Below are positions 26,369 to 34,449 of a stretch of DNA of 64,000 nt, piece by piece. Numbering within the stretch: the first letter of the stretch is position 1; the number at the start of each line of letters is the position of its first letter. The notes beneath the pieces were generated by a model. It did no database searches and was not told where the DNA came from. It worked only from the letters and a program-made list of their open reading frames with translations. Made by a program: the position numbers and the translations under genes. Location of the stretch: the NCBI RefSeq assembly GCF_000337595.1, contig NZ_AOIL01000051.1, forward strand, positions 69,320 through 133,319. Direction: 5' to 3'. The DNA is from Natrialba taiwanensis DSM 12281 (lineage in GTDB: Archaea > Halobacteriota > Halobacteria > Halobacteriales > Natrialbaceae).

Positions 26369-27241
26369 TCACGGCGTCGTCGGGAGGGGACCCGGCTGCT
26401 GGACTTGCTCCGCAAACAACATCTCGAGCAACGCCGGCGTCACGTAGGCTTCGACGACGGCAGCAAGGACCAGCAAGAGCCAGGCGAACCCGACGAGCGC
26501 GGCGGTCCGAGCGAGATACGGCCTGGTGAGAAACGCCTCGCGGGACCCGAGGACGCGCTCGCCGAACCGAGTCACGAGTCGAAAGCCGACGCCGGCGGCG
26601 ATGAACAGCGCCGGCAGTTCGAAAATACCGTGGGGAACCAATCCCACGACGATGAACTCGACCCCGACGAGTTCACCGACAGCAGCGCCGACGTTGCCGA
26701 CGATAATGCCGTTGGCGACCATGATGAAGGCGGTGAGCAGGCCGAGCGAGAGCGCGCCGCCGATGGCCAGGAGGAACGGAACGGAGTTGTTCTGGATGAA
26801 AAAGGAGGCCGTGAGCTCGAGTTCGAGTTGGCCCTGTCCGTTCCCCGGTCCGGAGTCAGGGGCGAGCCCTTCCTGAAGCAGTTCGGCGAGCAGATCGAGT
26901 AAGTTGACGCCGGCGAGCAGGAGGCCGATGCCGATGAGAACGCCGAACGCGAAGAGGCCGGTCGCAGCCCAGGTGGCGCGACGGTGTTCGTCCCACGCGG
27001 CGCTCAGGGCGTCGAACAGTCCCGGGACGGCGGTCCGCGAGACGACGGCGAGGGCCACGAAGCCGAACCCGAGCGCGGTCGCGCCGATGACGGGGCTGCT
27101 ATCAGGTTGCGTCACGGCCGTTATCGCGGCCGACAGGAACGAAGCGAGCGCGAGTCCGAGAACGAGCACCGTCCAGTTTCGCCGGGCGGTCGGGCTGGCG
27201 GTGGGGCCGTCTGTCATAGCAGTACCGTCAGAGACTGACAT
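26369..27241 (-). CDS. SpoIIM-family integral membrane protein
   Basis: 290 residues from ATG 27241 (MSVSDGTAMTDGPT), chosen because a TATA box lies 24-33 bases upstream. At least five to six membrane segments follow; the family signature includes FFIQNNSVPFLLAIGGA and LVPHGIFELPALFIAAGVGFR. Archaeal homologues of the sporulation membrane protein SpoIIM are common and have no sporulation role; a function in membrane remodelling or as a permease partner is only suspected. Confidence 0.88.
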   Translation of the reverse strand: MSVSDGTAMTDGPTASPTARRNWTVLVLGLALASFLSAAITAVTQPDSSPVIGATALGFGFVALAVVSRTAVPGLFDALSAAWDEHRRATWAATGLFAFGVLIGIGLLLAGVNLLDLLAELLQEGLAPDSGPGNGQGQLELELTASFFIQNNSVPFLLAIGGALSLGLLTAFIMVANGIIVGNVGAAVGELVGVEFIVVGLVPHGIFELPALFIAAGVGFRLVTRFGERVLGSREAFLTRPYLARTAALVGFAWLLLVLAAVVEAYVTPALLEMLFAEQVQQPGPLPTTP

Positions 27242-27264
27242 AGAACAACCCACACAGCCATAAT

Positions 27265-27274
27265 CCTATATAAG
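27265..27274 (-). promoter_or_regulatory. TATA box of the SpoIIM-family gene
   Basis: The minus strand reads cttatatagg, 24-33 bases before the ATG at 27241, a textbook archaeal TATA position. It decides the start codon over the in-frame ATG 12 bases further up. Confidence 0.6.
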
Positions 27275-27407
27275 TCACGGGTGGTCCTCCCGAAAGAGAA
27301 TTACTAATTAACCGCTGGGCGACCACCAAATCAAGTAGGTTCCCAGAAATCCAAACAAGATCTGGCATATCAGAAAACATTTCTATAATAATTAGACAAG
27401 GTAATCT

Positions 27408-27701
27408 ATGCACAACCCAGGTCGTTCTGAACTGATTCTCGGGGGGTTGCTAATGATTCCGGGTATTATCGCCGGGATTTTTGTTGACGCTCTCCCGAAG
27501 CAGGTGTTATTTGATCCGAGAGTTGTTGCTGACAGTATCGTTGGTGCAATATTCATTGGGGGATGGGGACTGTCGGAAGGTGGTGGGAAAGCTGTTCTAG
27601 TGAGTATGGCGTTTCTTGGGCTTGCCCTTCTGTCTCTCCTTTACTACGTCGGGGCTGTTGCCGTTATCATGAGCGTGGCGTCCATCGTCCGTAATAGCTG
27701 A
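27408..27701 (+). CDS. Hypothetical membrane protein in an A+T-rich island
   Basis: 97 residues from ATG 27408. Three hydrophobic stretches are visible (LILGGLLMIPGIIAGIF; IVGAIFIGGWGL; VLVSMAFLGLALLSLLYY). The gene and its surroundings are much richer in A+T than their neighbours and use A/T-ending codons (tta, att, gtt), which suggests recent transfer. A TATA-like ctataataat lies about 20-30 bases upstream. I recognise no family. Confidence 0.6.
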   Translation: MHNPGRSELILGGLLMIPGIIAGIFVDALPKQVLFDPRVVADSIVGAIFIGGWGLSEGGGKAVLVSMAFLGLALLSLLYYVGAVAVIMSVASIVRNS

Positions 27702-27765
27702 TATAGAGGAGTAAACAGTATCTTCCTAGTTGAGGAAAGTATTCTCTCTCAGAGACGGTATCTGG

Positions 27766-27936
27766 ATGGATTCGAAAGAAGAAGTGTCCAAATCATTGCA
27801 TCCTCTCACTGACCGATTCGCGAGTTCACTGTACCGATCACTAGTGAGCGGAGTCGAGATTTGGGCCGAGACAGGCGACCTCCAAGGGGCGAGCGAAGCC
27901 AGCGAGCAGATCAGGGCTCACCGTGGAGACTGCTGA
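27766..27936 (+). CDS. Hypothetical small soluble protein in the A+T-rich island
   Basis: 56 residues from ATG 27766 (MDSKEEVSKSLHPLTDRF); a TTG-initiated extension back to 27730 is possible. It is helical and charged with no membrane segment. Its first part shares the A+T-rich base use of the upstream gene, while the end (from about 27845) returns to the genomic composition, so this may be a junction or a truncated gene. Not recognised. Confidence 0.35.
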   Translation: MDSKEEVSKSLHPLTDRFASSLYRSLVSGVEIWAETGDLQGASEASEQIRAHRGDC

Positions 27937-28137
27937 GACGGAGAGTGCCACGAGAGAAACCCGCCTCGAGTTCGCACTCAAATACGGCGGGAGTGGACCG
28001 GCGATGCTCTCGAACGGGAACACCAGTTCCAGTGGAAATGAAGGGGCACAAGCGGCGGGACCAAACGCGACTTGCCACCACCGCGGCGACGCACTCGTAA
28101 CCGTTACGCTAACACGGCCGACCGCGAAACGATGCGT

Positions 28138-29436
28138 ATGGCGACACTCGCGATTACCGGCGGACGACTCCTTCGCCCGGACGGCACGATTTCCCGCGCA
28201 GACGTGCTCATCGATCAAGACGAGGGGACGATCCTCGAACTCGACGACGACCTCGACGGCACCGGCGAGACGACCATCGACGCCTCGAACGCGCTCGTCA
28301 CGCCCGGCTTCGTCAACGGCCACTCCCACGTCGCGATGACCCTCCTCCGTGGCCACGCCGACGACAAGCCGCTCGACACCTGGCTCCAGGAGGACATCTG
28401 GCCCGCCGAGGACGAACTGACGCCCGAGGACATCCGCGTCGGTGCCGAACTCGGACTGCTCGAGATGATCAAATCCGGCACCACCGCGTTCGCGGACATG
28501 TACTTCGAAGTCCCCGAAATAGCGGCTGCGGTCGACACGGCGGGGCTTCGCGCCCGCCTCGGCCACGGCGTCGTCACCGTCGCAGCCGACGAGGCGGCCG
28601 CCCGCGAGGACGCCCAGACGAGCATCGACGTCGCTCGTGAACTCGACGGTGCGGCGGACGGACGTATTTCGACGGCCTTCATGCCCCACTCGCTGACGAC
28701 GGTCGGCGAGGAGTACTTAGACGAGTTCGTCCCGAAGGCTCGCGAGATCGGGGTGCCGATCCACTACCACGCAAACGAGACGACAGACGAGGTCGCGCCG
28801 ATCGTCGAGGAACGCGGGGTGCGACCGCTCGCGTACGCGGCCGAGAAAGGGATGCTCGAACCCGAGGACTTCGTCGCACACGGCGTCCACGTCGACGAGA
28901 GCGAGATCGAACTGCTCGCCGAGGCAGGGACCGGCGTCATCCACTGTCCGGGCTCGAACATGAAACTGGCGAGCGGCATGGCTCCGGTTCAACGGCTGCT
29001 CGACGCGGGCGTCACGGTCGGCCTCGGCACCGACGGCGCGGCCTCGAACAACGACCTCTCCTTGCTCGACGAGGCGCGCGATGCGGCCATGGTCGGCAAA
29101 CTCGAGACGGGCGACGCGAGCGCGGTCCCCGCCGAGGCCGTCGCCGAGTTCCTCACGCACGGCACCGCCGACGCGATCGGTCTCGACACCGGCCGACTGG
29201 AGCCGGGCGCGGCCGCCGATATCGCCGTGATCGACCTCGACGCGCCGCATCTGACGCCGCCCCACGACTTCGTGAGCCACCTCGCATACGCGGTCGCGGC
29301 GGCCGACGTGAAACACACGATCTGCGACGGGCAGGTGCTCATGCGCGACCGCGAGGTGCAGACGCTCGACGAGCGTGCAGTGTGCGACCGGGCGAGCGAA
29401 CGCGCCGCGGCGCTGGTTGATCGCGCCGCGGAGTGA
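28138..29436 (+). CDS. mtaD: Amidohydrolase: 5'-deoxyadenosine / methylthioadenosine / S-adenosylhomocysteine deaminase family
   Basis: 432 residues. Metal-binding GHSHVAMTLLRG opens the TIM-barrel; VIHCPGSNMKLASG and GTDGAASNNDLSLLDE carry further ligands and the substrate-binding residues of this deaminase family. It converts the adenosyl moiety of SAM by-products to inosyl forms. The adenosylhomocysteinase gene lies one gene downstream on the same strand, so both handle the product inhibitor of methyltransferases. An alternative ATG lies six bases upstream. Confidence 0.88.
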   Translation: MATLAITGGRLLRPDGTISRADVLIDQDEGTILELDDDLDGTGETTIDASNALVTPGFVNGHSHVAMTLLRGHADDKPLDTWLQEDIWPAEDELTPEDIRVGAELGLLEMIKSGTTAFADMYFEVPEIAAAVDTAGLRARLGHGVVTVAADEAAAREDAQTSIDVARELDGAADGRISTAFMPHSLTTVGEEYLDEFVPKAREIGVPIHYHANETTDEVAPIVEERGVRPLAYAAEKGMLEPEDFVAHGVHVDESEIELLAEAGTGVIHCPGSNMKLASGMAPVQRLLDAGVTVGLGTDGAASNNDLSLLDEARDAAMVGKLETGDASAVPAEAVAEFLTHGTADAIGLDTGRLEPGAAADIAVIDLDAPHLTPPHDFVSHLAYAVAAADVKHTICDGQVLMRDREVQTLDERAVCDRASERAAALVDRAAE

Positions 29437-29596
29437 GCCGACCAACCGTCTCGGCGTGAACGGAATCCGAACGCTCAGAGACTCCAATAAACAGTATACT
29501 CGTCTTTTGGACGGTCTCGCTGATTCGAAAACCGACCGAACGACCCCGAACCGCCGGCGGGCTTTATTCGTAAAACTCGAACTGTCACGACTTGCA

Positions 29597-30352
29597 ATGA
29601 GTCGCCACAACCACGTTGCAATCGCAATCGCTGCACTGGTCGTCCTCTCCGTGGCCGCCTTCCCCGGCGCGGTCGCCGCGGACGAATCGACCGACGAATC
29701 GGCGCTCGAAATCGACGTTGCACAGGACGAGACGGTGACCGTTACCGTCACGGAAAACGACACCGTCGTCGACGAGATGAACCTGACCGTCACCGCAGTC
29801 GATGACAACGAAACGTACGCGGACACCGGCACCTACACCGGCGTCGACGGCGAGTTCACTCTTTCGCCCCCGGAGGGAAACGAGTCTGTTGAACTCGCGT
29901 TCGGCGCGACAGTCGACAATGCGACGGTCGAAACGACCGAGACGGTCGACGGAGCCGCTGCCGAGAACGAGACCCCCTTCGGCGAACTCGTCTCGCAGTT
30001 CGTTGCGGACAACAAGAACGAAACCGACGGACCGTTCGGCCTCGCGGTGGCCAACTTCGTCGTCGAGAACAACCCGGGTAACGCGCCCGACCACGCTGGA
30101 CCGCCCGCACACGCCGGTCCGGGCAATGACAGCGAGGACGCAACCGACCGGCAGGGCCCGCCGGCCCACGCCGGACCGGGCGGCGATGACCCTGCCAGCG
30201 GCAATGACGATAGTGAGAATTCGACGGCCGAACTCGACGACGAAGACGCAGAGACGGTCGACGAGGAGCAAAACAGCGACGATGACACCGAAGACGAACC
30301 CAACGGCGGCGGTCCGCCGTCCCACGCGGGAGCGAACGGCAACAACCGCTAA
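29597..30352 (+). CDS. Secreted acidic protein with GPPAHAGP repeats
   Basis: 251 residues from ATG 29597. A signal peptide (IAIAALVVLSVAAFPGAVAA) precedes an Ig-like beta domain rich in VTVTENDTVV-type strands (about 30-125). A FGLAVANFVVENNPGN segment leads into a disordered tail carrying GPPAHAGPG twice and a variant GPPSHAGA at the end, split by acidic spacers. It has no C-terminal anchor. The repeat recalls similar motifs in archaeal and bacterial exported proteins, but I cannot name a family. Function unknown. Confidence 0.7.
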   Translation: MSRHNHVAIAIAALVVLSVAAFPGAVAADESTDESALEIDVAQDETVTVTVTENDTVVDEMNLTVTAVDDNETYADTGTYTGVDGEFTLSPPEGNESVELAFGATVDNATVETTETVDGAAAENETPFGELVSQFVADNKNETDGPFGLAVANFVVENNPGNAPDHAGPPAHAGPGNDSEDATDRQGPPAHAGPGGDDPASGNDDSENSTAELDDEDAETVDEEQNSDDDTEDEPNGGGPPSHAGANGNNR

Positions 30353-30605
30353 CGACGCCGAGCGTATGCAGTAACGTATCCGCCATCGGACGACGGCTCT
30401 CCCATTCAGAGGCACCACCCACCACATCGCTCGTTCCCGTCGCCGATGCCGGTCTCGACCGCGGCGGTCATCGCCACCGGCCGTCCACGCCGCTGGCACA
30501 CCGCCGACGTCCGCCGGCCTGAACTCGGTCTATATTCGCAGGCAGCGCTCGTTTTGACTGGTTGCCTTCGGTAGCGTTTTGGCCCCCGTCGCACTCACTC
30601 GAAGT

Positions 30606-31889
30606 ATGAGCGACTATCAGCGGATCAGCGAACAGCTGGACGACGTCGCCGACGCTCGCGAGGAGGGGCGTCGGAAGATGGACTGGGCCGCCCAACACAT
30701 GCCCATTCTCGAGCACGTCCGCGACGAGTTCACCGCGGACCGGCCGTTCGAGGGCGAGCGGATCGGGATGGCGATGCACGTCGAGGCGAAGACGGCGATG
30801 CTGGTCGAAACGCTCGCCGAGGGCGGTGCGGAGGTGGCCATCACGGGCTGCAACCCGCTCTCGACGCACGACGACGTCAGCGCGGCGCTCGACGCCCACG
30901 AGAACATCACGAGCTATGCGAAGCGCGGCGTCGACGACGAGGAGTACTACGCCGCCATCGAGGCCGTCATCGGCCACGAGCCGACCGTGACGGTCGACGA
31001 CGGCATGGACCTCGTCGCGGCGATCCACGAGGACTACCCGGAACTGATCGAGACCATCATCGGCGGGGCCGAGGAGACGACTACGGGCGTCCACCGCCTT
31101 CGCTCGATGGACGACGACGGCGCGCTCGAGTATCCGGTGTTCGCGGTCAACGACACGCCGATGAAGCGCCTGTTCGACAACGTCCACGGCACCGGCGAGT
31201 CCTCCCTCGCCTCCATCGCCATGACCACGAACCTCTCGTGGGCCGGCAAGACGGTTGTCGTCGCCGGCTACGGCTACTGCGGCAAGGGCGTCGCGAAGAA
31301 AGCATCGGGCCAGAACGCGAACGTCATCGTCACCGAAGTCGAGCCCCGGCGCGCCCTTGAAGCCCACATGGAGGGCTACGAGGTCATGCCGATGGCCGAC
31401 GCCGCCGAGGTCGGCGACGTCTTCCTCACGACGACCGGCAACCGCGATGTCATCGTCGAAGAGCACTTCGAAAAGATGCAAGACGGCGTCCTGCTGGCCA
31501 ACGCCGGCCACTTCGATATCGAGATCGATCTGGACGCACTCGCCGATCTCTCCGTCGATCACTACGAAGCCCGCGACGGTGTCGACGCCTACGAGATGGA
31601 TGATGGCCGCCGACTGAACGTCATCGCCAAGGGCCGCCTCGTCAACCTCGCCGCCCCCATTTCGCTCGGCCACCCCGTCGAAGTCATGGACCAGTCCTTC
31701 GGCGTCCAGGCCGCCTGCGTCCGCGAACTCGTCGACAACGGCGATCAGTACGACGCCGGCGTCCACGACGTGCCCGACGAACTCGATACGGAAATCGCCG
31801 AGATCAAACTCGAGGCCGAGGGCGTCGAGTTCGACTCGCTGACGGAGACCCAGCGCGAGTACATGGACAGCTGGGACCAGGGGACGTAA
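30606..31889 (+). CDS. ahcY: Adenosylhomocysteinase
   Basis: 427 residues from ATG 30606. NAD-binding VAGYGYCGKGVA, TTTGVHRLRSM, PVFAVNDTPMKRLFDN and the C-terminal LVNLAAPISLGHP are diagnostic. It cleaves S-adenosylhomocysteine reversibly to adenosine and homocysteine in the cytosol, relieving inhibition of methyltransferases. An upstream in-frame start at 30579 is less likely. The deaminase at 28138 offers a second route for the same substrate. Confidence 0.96.
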   Translation: MSDYQRISEQLDDVADAREEGRRKMDWAAQHMPILEHVRDEFTADRPFEGERIGMAMHVEAKTAMLVETLAEGGAEVAITGCNPLSTHDDVSAALDAHENITSYAKRGVDDEEYYAAIEAVIGHEPTVTVDDGMDLVAAIHEDYPELIETIIGGAEETTTGVHRLRSMDDDGALEYPVFAVNDTPMKRLFDNVHGTGESSLASIAMTTNLSWAGKTVVVAGYGYCGKGVAKKASGQNANVIVTEVEPRRALEAHMEGYEVMPMADAAEVGDVFLTTTGNRDVIVEEHFEKMQDGVLLANAGHFDIEIDLDALADLSVDHYEARDGVDAYEMDDGRRLNVIAKGRLVNLAAPISLGHPVEVMDQSFGVQAACVRELVDNGDQYDAGVHDVPDELDTEIAEIKLEAEGVEFDSLTETQREYMDSWDQGT

Positions 31890-32057
31890 CTGCCGAACAC
31901 CGCGTTCGTTCGGAACGGGCGGACTTCGGATCGGGCGTTCTGGGTCCGGATACTCGGGCGTTCCGGTGTTCGTACTCCATCTGTTGATTCTCGCGGAGTC
32001 GTTCGAGCGGAACGGCCATCACCCTGAACTGGGTCGGGTGTGAGAATCACCTATCGA

Positions 32058-32933
32058 ATGCCAGAGATCCCGTCAACGTCCGATGAAAGACCGACCGATT
32101 CCGCCGAAGCGACCGCTGACGAGAACGCGGGAAAAAGCGACGGCAGTCGCACAGACGGGAAGAAGGAACGCAGAGGGGAAGAATACAGAGGGGAAGAACC
32201 GCCAACGGATCCGCGGTCGTACTCGATCGGGCCGCTGCTCAAACGCTCGCACATCGACTCGGACGGCCACCTGGAGGTCAGCATCTACGTCGAGGGCACC
32301 GGCTCCCTCGACGACATCGACCTCGACGTGTTTCTCAAACGTCCGCGGATCGATCCCGGCGAGCGAATTGAACTCGGCATCTTCGTCTCGGGCTGTGACT
32401 CCGTCGCCGAGGAAACGATCACCGTCTTTCACGACCACGACGACGTGCTCGATCTGACCGATCCGGGAACGGTGCGTCGGAACCGCGTCGGTTCCGACCG
32501 GACCGCAGAGCCAACTGAAGCGAGATCGGCTGACAAGCCGAACTTAGTCGGAACCAAAGACACGACTGCACCCGAAACGGTGGCCTCCTCCTCGACGCTG
32601 TTTCAGTACGGAGCGGAAACCGACGATCGAGAACTCCGACAGAAGCCGCTCGACGGCAACAGCCGCGATGATCCCGCCTACATCCTCGAGTTCAATACGC
32701 GAGCGAGTGCGACGCCCGGGAGATATCGGCTGCCGGTCGTGCTCACGTATCGGTCCGAGGCGGGAATCAAACAGGAGAAACACGTCCAGACCGTTCGCGT
32801 GAATAACTGGCGCAAGCGGTGGGAGCCGTGGGTGACTCGCGGTGTGCTTCTGGGCGGCGTTCTCAGCGTCTGTAGCGTGGTCTATGGTGGCGGTTCTGTG
32901 CCAATTCCTGGGGCGCTGGGAGTGGGGTTGTGA
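32058..32933 (+). CDS. Hypothetical protein with CARDB/Ig-like region and C-terminal membrane segment
   Basis: 291 residues from ATG 32058 (MPEIPSTSDERPTD). A polar N-terminus leads into beta-rich sequence (HLEVSIYVEGTGSLDDID; ERIELGIFVSGCDS; TPGRYRLPVVLTYRSEAG) like an Ig/CARDB-type fold interrupted by a Thr/Ala-rich linker. One hydrophobic segment at about 268-291 ends the protein. It has no signal peptide, so it may be tail-anchored with the domain inside, or the start may be misjudged. Not recognised. Confidence 0.6.
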   Translation: MPEIPSTSDERPTDSAEATADENAGKSDGSRTDGKKERRGEEYRGEEPPTDPRSYSIGPLLKRSHIDSDGHLEVSIYVEGTGSLDDIDLDVFLKRPRIDPGERIELGIFVSGCDSVAEETITVFHDHDDVLDLTDPGTVRRNRVGSDRTAEPTEARSADKPNLVGTKDTTAPETVASSSTLFQYGAETDDRELRQKPLDGNSRDDPAYILEFNTRASATPGRYRLPVVLTYRSEAGIKQEKHVQTVRVNNWRKRWEPWVTRGVLLGGVLSVCSVVYGGGSVPIPGALGVGL

Positions 32934-33004
32934 AAACGGCGATTGCGATCGGTGTGGCGGACGAGAGAGGAACGCCCAAGAGGGCAGCCCGTAAACGTCC
33001 GGGT

Positions 33005-33835
33005 ATGGAAACGTCCACACGACAGCGGACGGATGGCCCGGTTCGGTCGACGCTCGTCGGCATCGGGCTGGCAGTGCTCGGACTGGTCGCCTCGCAGTTC
33101 ACGTCGCTTCCGGCCGCGCTTCTCGACTCGACGTTGCTCACCGATCCGGGTGGCGCATCCAACCTCGCGACGTTCGTCTTTCTCACCCTGAACTTCGCCG
33201 GCTTCGTCCTCGTCGGCGGGGCCTACCTCTGGTGGACGGATCGCGGCTGGGGATGGCTGGATCTCGAGGTGCCGACGCGGCGCGGCTGGGGCTACATCGG
33301 CCTCGGCATCGTCGCCAGTATCGCGTTCGTCATGGTCGTCAATGCGGTCGCGACGGTCCTCGAACTGCCCTCGTCCGAGAATCAAGTCATCACGCTGGTC
33401 GGGGACGATCCGACCATGGTACTGCTCATGATCGTCATCGTCTTCCTCTTTAACGCCCCCGCCGAAGAGTTCCTGTTCCGGAACGTGATTCAAAAGCGCC
33501 TGTACGCCGCGTTCAGCCGCATGGGCGCGGTCGTGGCGACGAGTCTCATCTTCGCGGTGCTTCACATCCCTTCGTACGCCATCGCCATGGACGACGGCAC
33601 CTTCGCCCCGCCCGGCGCGATCGCCGTCTCGCTCGCCGTCGTCTTCGGCGGCGCGCTCATCTTCGGCACCCTCTACGCGAAGACCGACAACCTCTTCGTC
33701 CCGATCGCAGCCCACGCCGCGTTCAACGCGATCCAGTTCGGCATCCTCTATCTCGTGCTTCGATACGCCCCCGACGAACTCGAGACCGCGACGGCTGTGT
33801 CGCTCGAAAGCGGCCTGGCAATCCTGCCACTGTAG
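33005..33835 (+). CDS. CPBP-family intramembrane metalloprotease
   Basis: 276 residues from ATG 33005. Eight or so membrane helices. The CAAX-protease/bacteriocin-processing (Abi) motifs are present: EEFLFRNVIQKRL (EExxxR), IFAVLHIPS (FxxxH) and HAAFNAIQF. The glutamates and histidines bind zinc inside the membrane. In bacteria and archaea the substrates are mostly unknown. It follows the previous gene by 70 bases in the same direction. Confidence 0.9.
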   Translation: METSTRQRTDGPVRSTLVGIGLAVLGLVASQFTSLPAALLDSTLLTDPGGASNLATFVFLTLNFAGFVLVGGAYLWWTDRGWGWLDLEVPTRRGWGYIGLGIVASIAFVMVVNAVATVLELPSSENQVITLVGDDPTMVLLMIVIVFLFNAPAEEFLFRNVIQKRLYAAFSRMGAVVATSLIFAVLHIPSYAIAMDDGTFAPPGAIAVSLAVVFGGALIFGTLYAKTDNLFVPIAAHAAFNAIQFGILYLVLRYAPDELETATAVSLESGLAILPL

Positions 33836-33892
33836 GCCGTCGCCGACTGCGGTCCCGCCCCGTTTATTAGCTCCCGCCGGTGATCCTTCCGT

Positions 33893-34414
33893 ATGTCTCA
33901 GGCGAAGGGCGACCGCCGCGAACGCGAACTCGTCAACGAACTCGACGAGGCTGGCTTCGCGGTGATGCGTGCGCCCGCAAGCGGCTCGGCGACAGAACGC
34001 GAACTCCCCGACGTACTCGCCGGCGATAGCGAACAGTTCTACGCGATCGAGGCCAAGTCGAGTTCAGGAGATCCGATCTATCTCACCGGGGAAGAGGTCG
34101 AAGCGCTAATCTACTTCGCGCAGAATTTCGGCGCGAAGCCCCGCATCGGCGTTCGATTCGACCGCGAGGACTGGTACTTCTTCCACCCCGCGGACCTCCA
34201 CGTCACCGACGGCGGAAACTATCGGGTCAAAAAGGAGACGGCGCTGGCCGAGGGCACCGACTTCGCCGAGTTCGTCGGCGCGTCCGAGAAGGTGACCCTC
34301 GACGAGGTCGGTGGCGGGGAAGACAACGGGCCGGACGAGGACGTGCTTCGGGTGCTCAACGCGGTCGAGCAGGGCGTGATGGGAGTCGAGGAGGCAGCAG
34401 ACGCGCTCGAGTAG
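33893..34414 (+). CDS. hjc: Holliday junction resolvase Hjc
   Basis: 173 residues. The nuclease core has the archaeal Hjc set: [15 protein letters not shown] near the start, Asp40 (ELPDVLA), and Glu53/Lys55 (YAIEAKSS). It cleaves four-way junctions symmetrically as a dimer. A C-terminal extension of about 50 residues ([20 protein letters not shown]) beyond the usual 120-130 residues could be a binding module. RadA, which makes the substrate, lies 8 kb away. Confidence 0.94.
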   Translation: MSQAKGDRRERELVNELDEAGFAVMRAPASGSATERELPDVLAGDSEQFYAIEAKSSSGDPIYLTGEEVEALIYFAQNFGAKPRIGVRFDREDWYFFHPADLHVTDGGNYRVKKETALAEGTDFAEFVGASEKVTLDEVGGGEDNGPDEDVLRVLNAVEQGVMGVEEAADALE

Positions 34415-34449
34415 ACACCGCTTACCGCTCAACCCAACTCTCAACGCTG

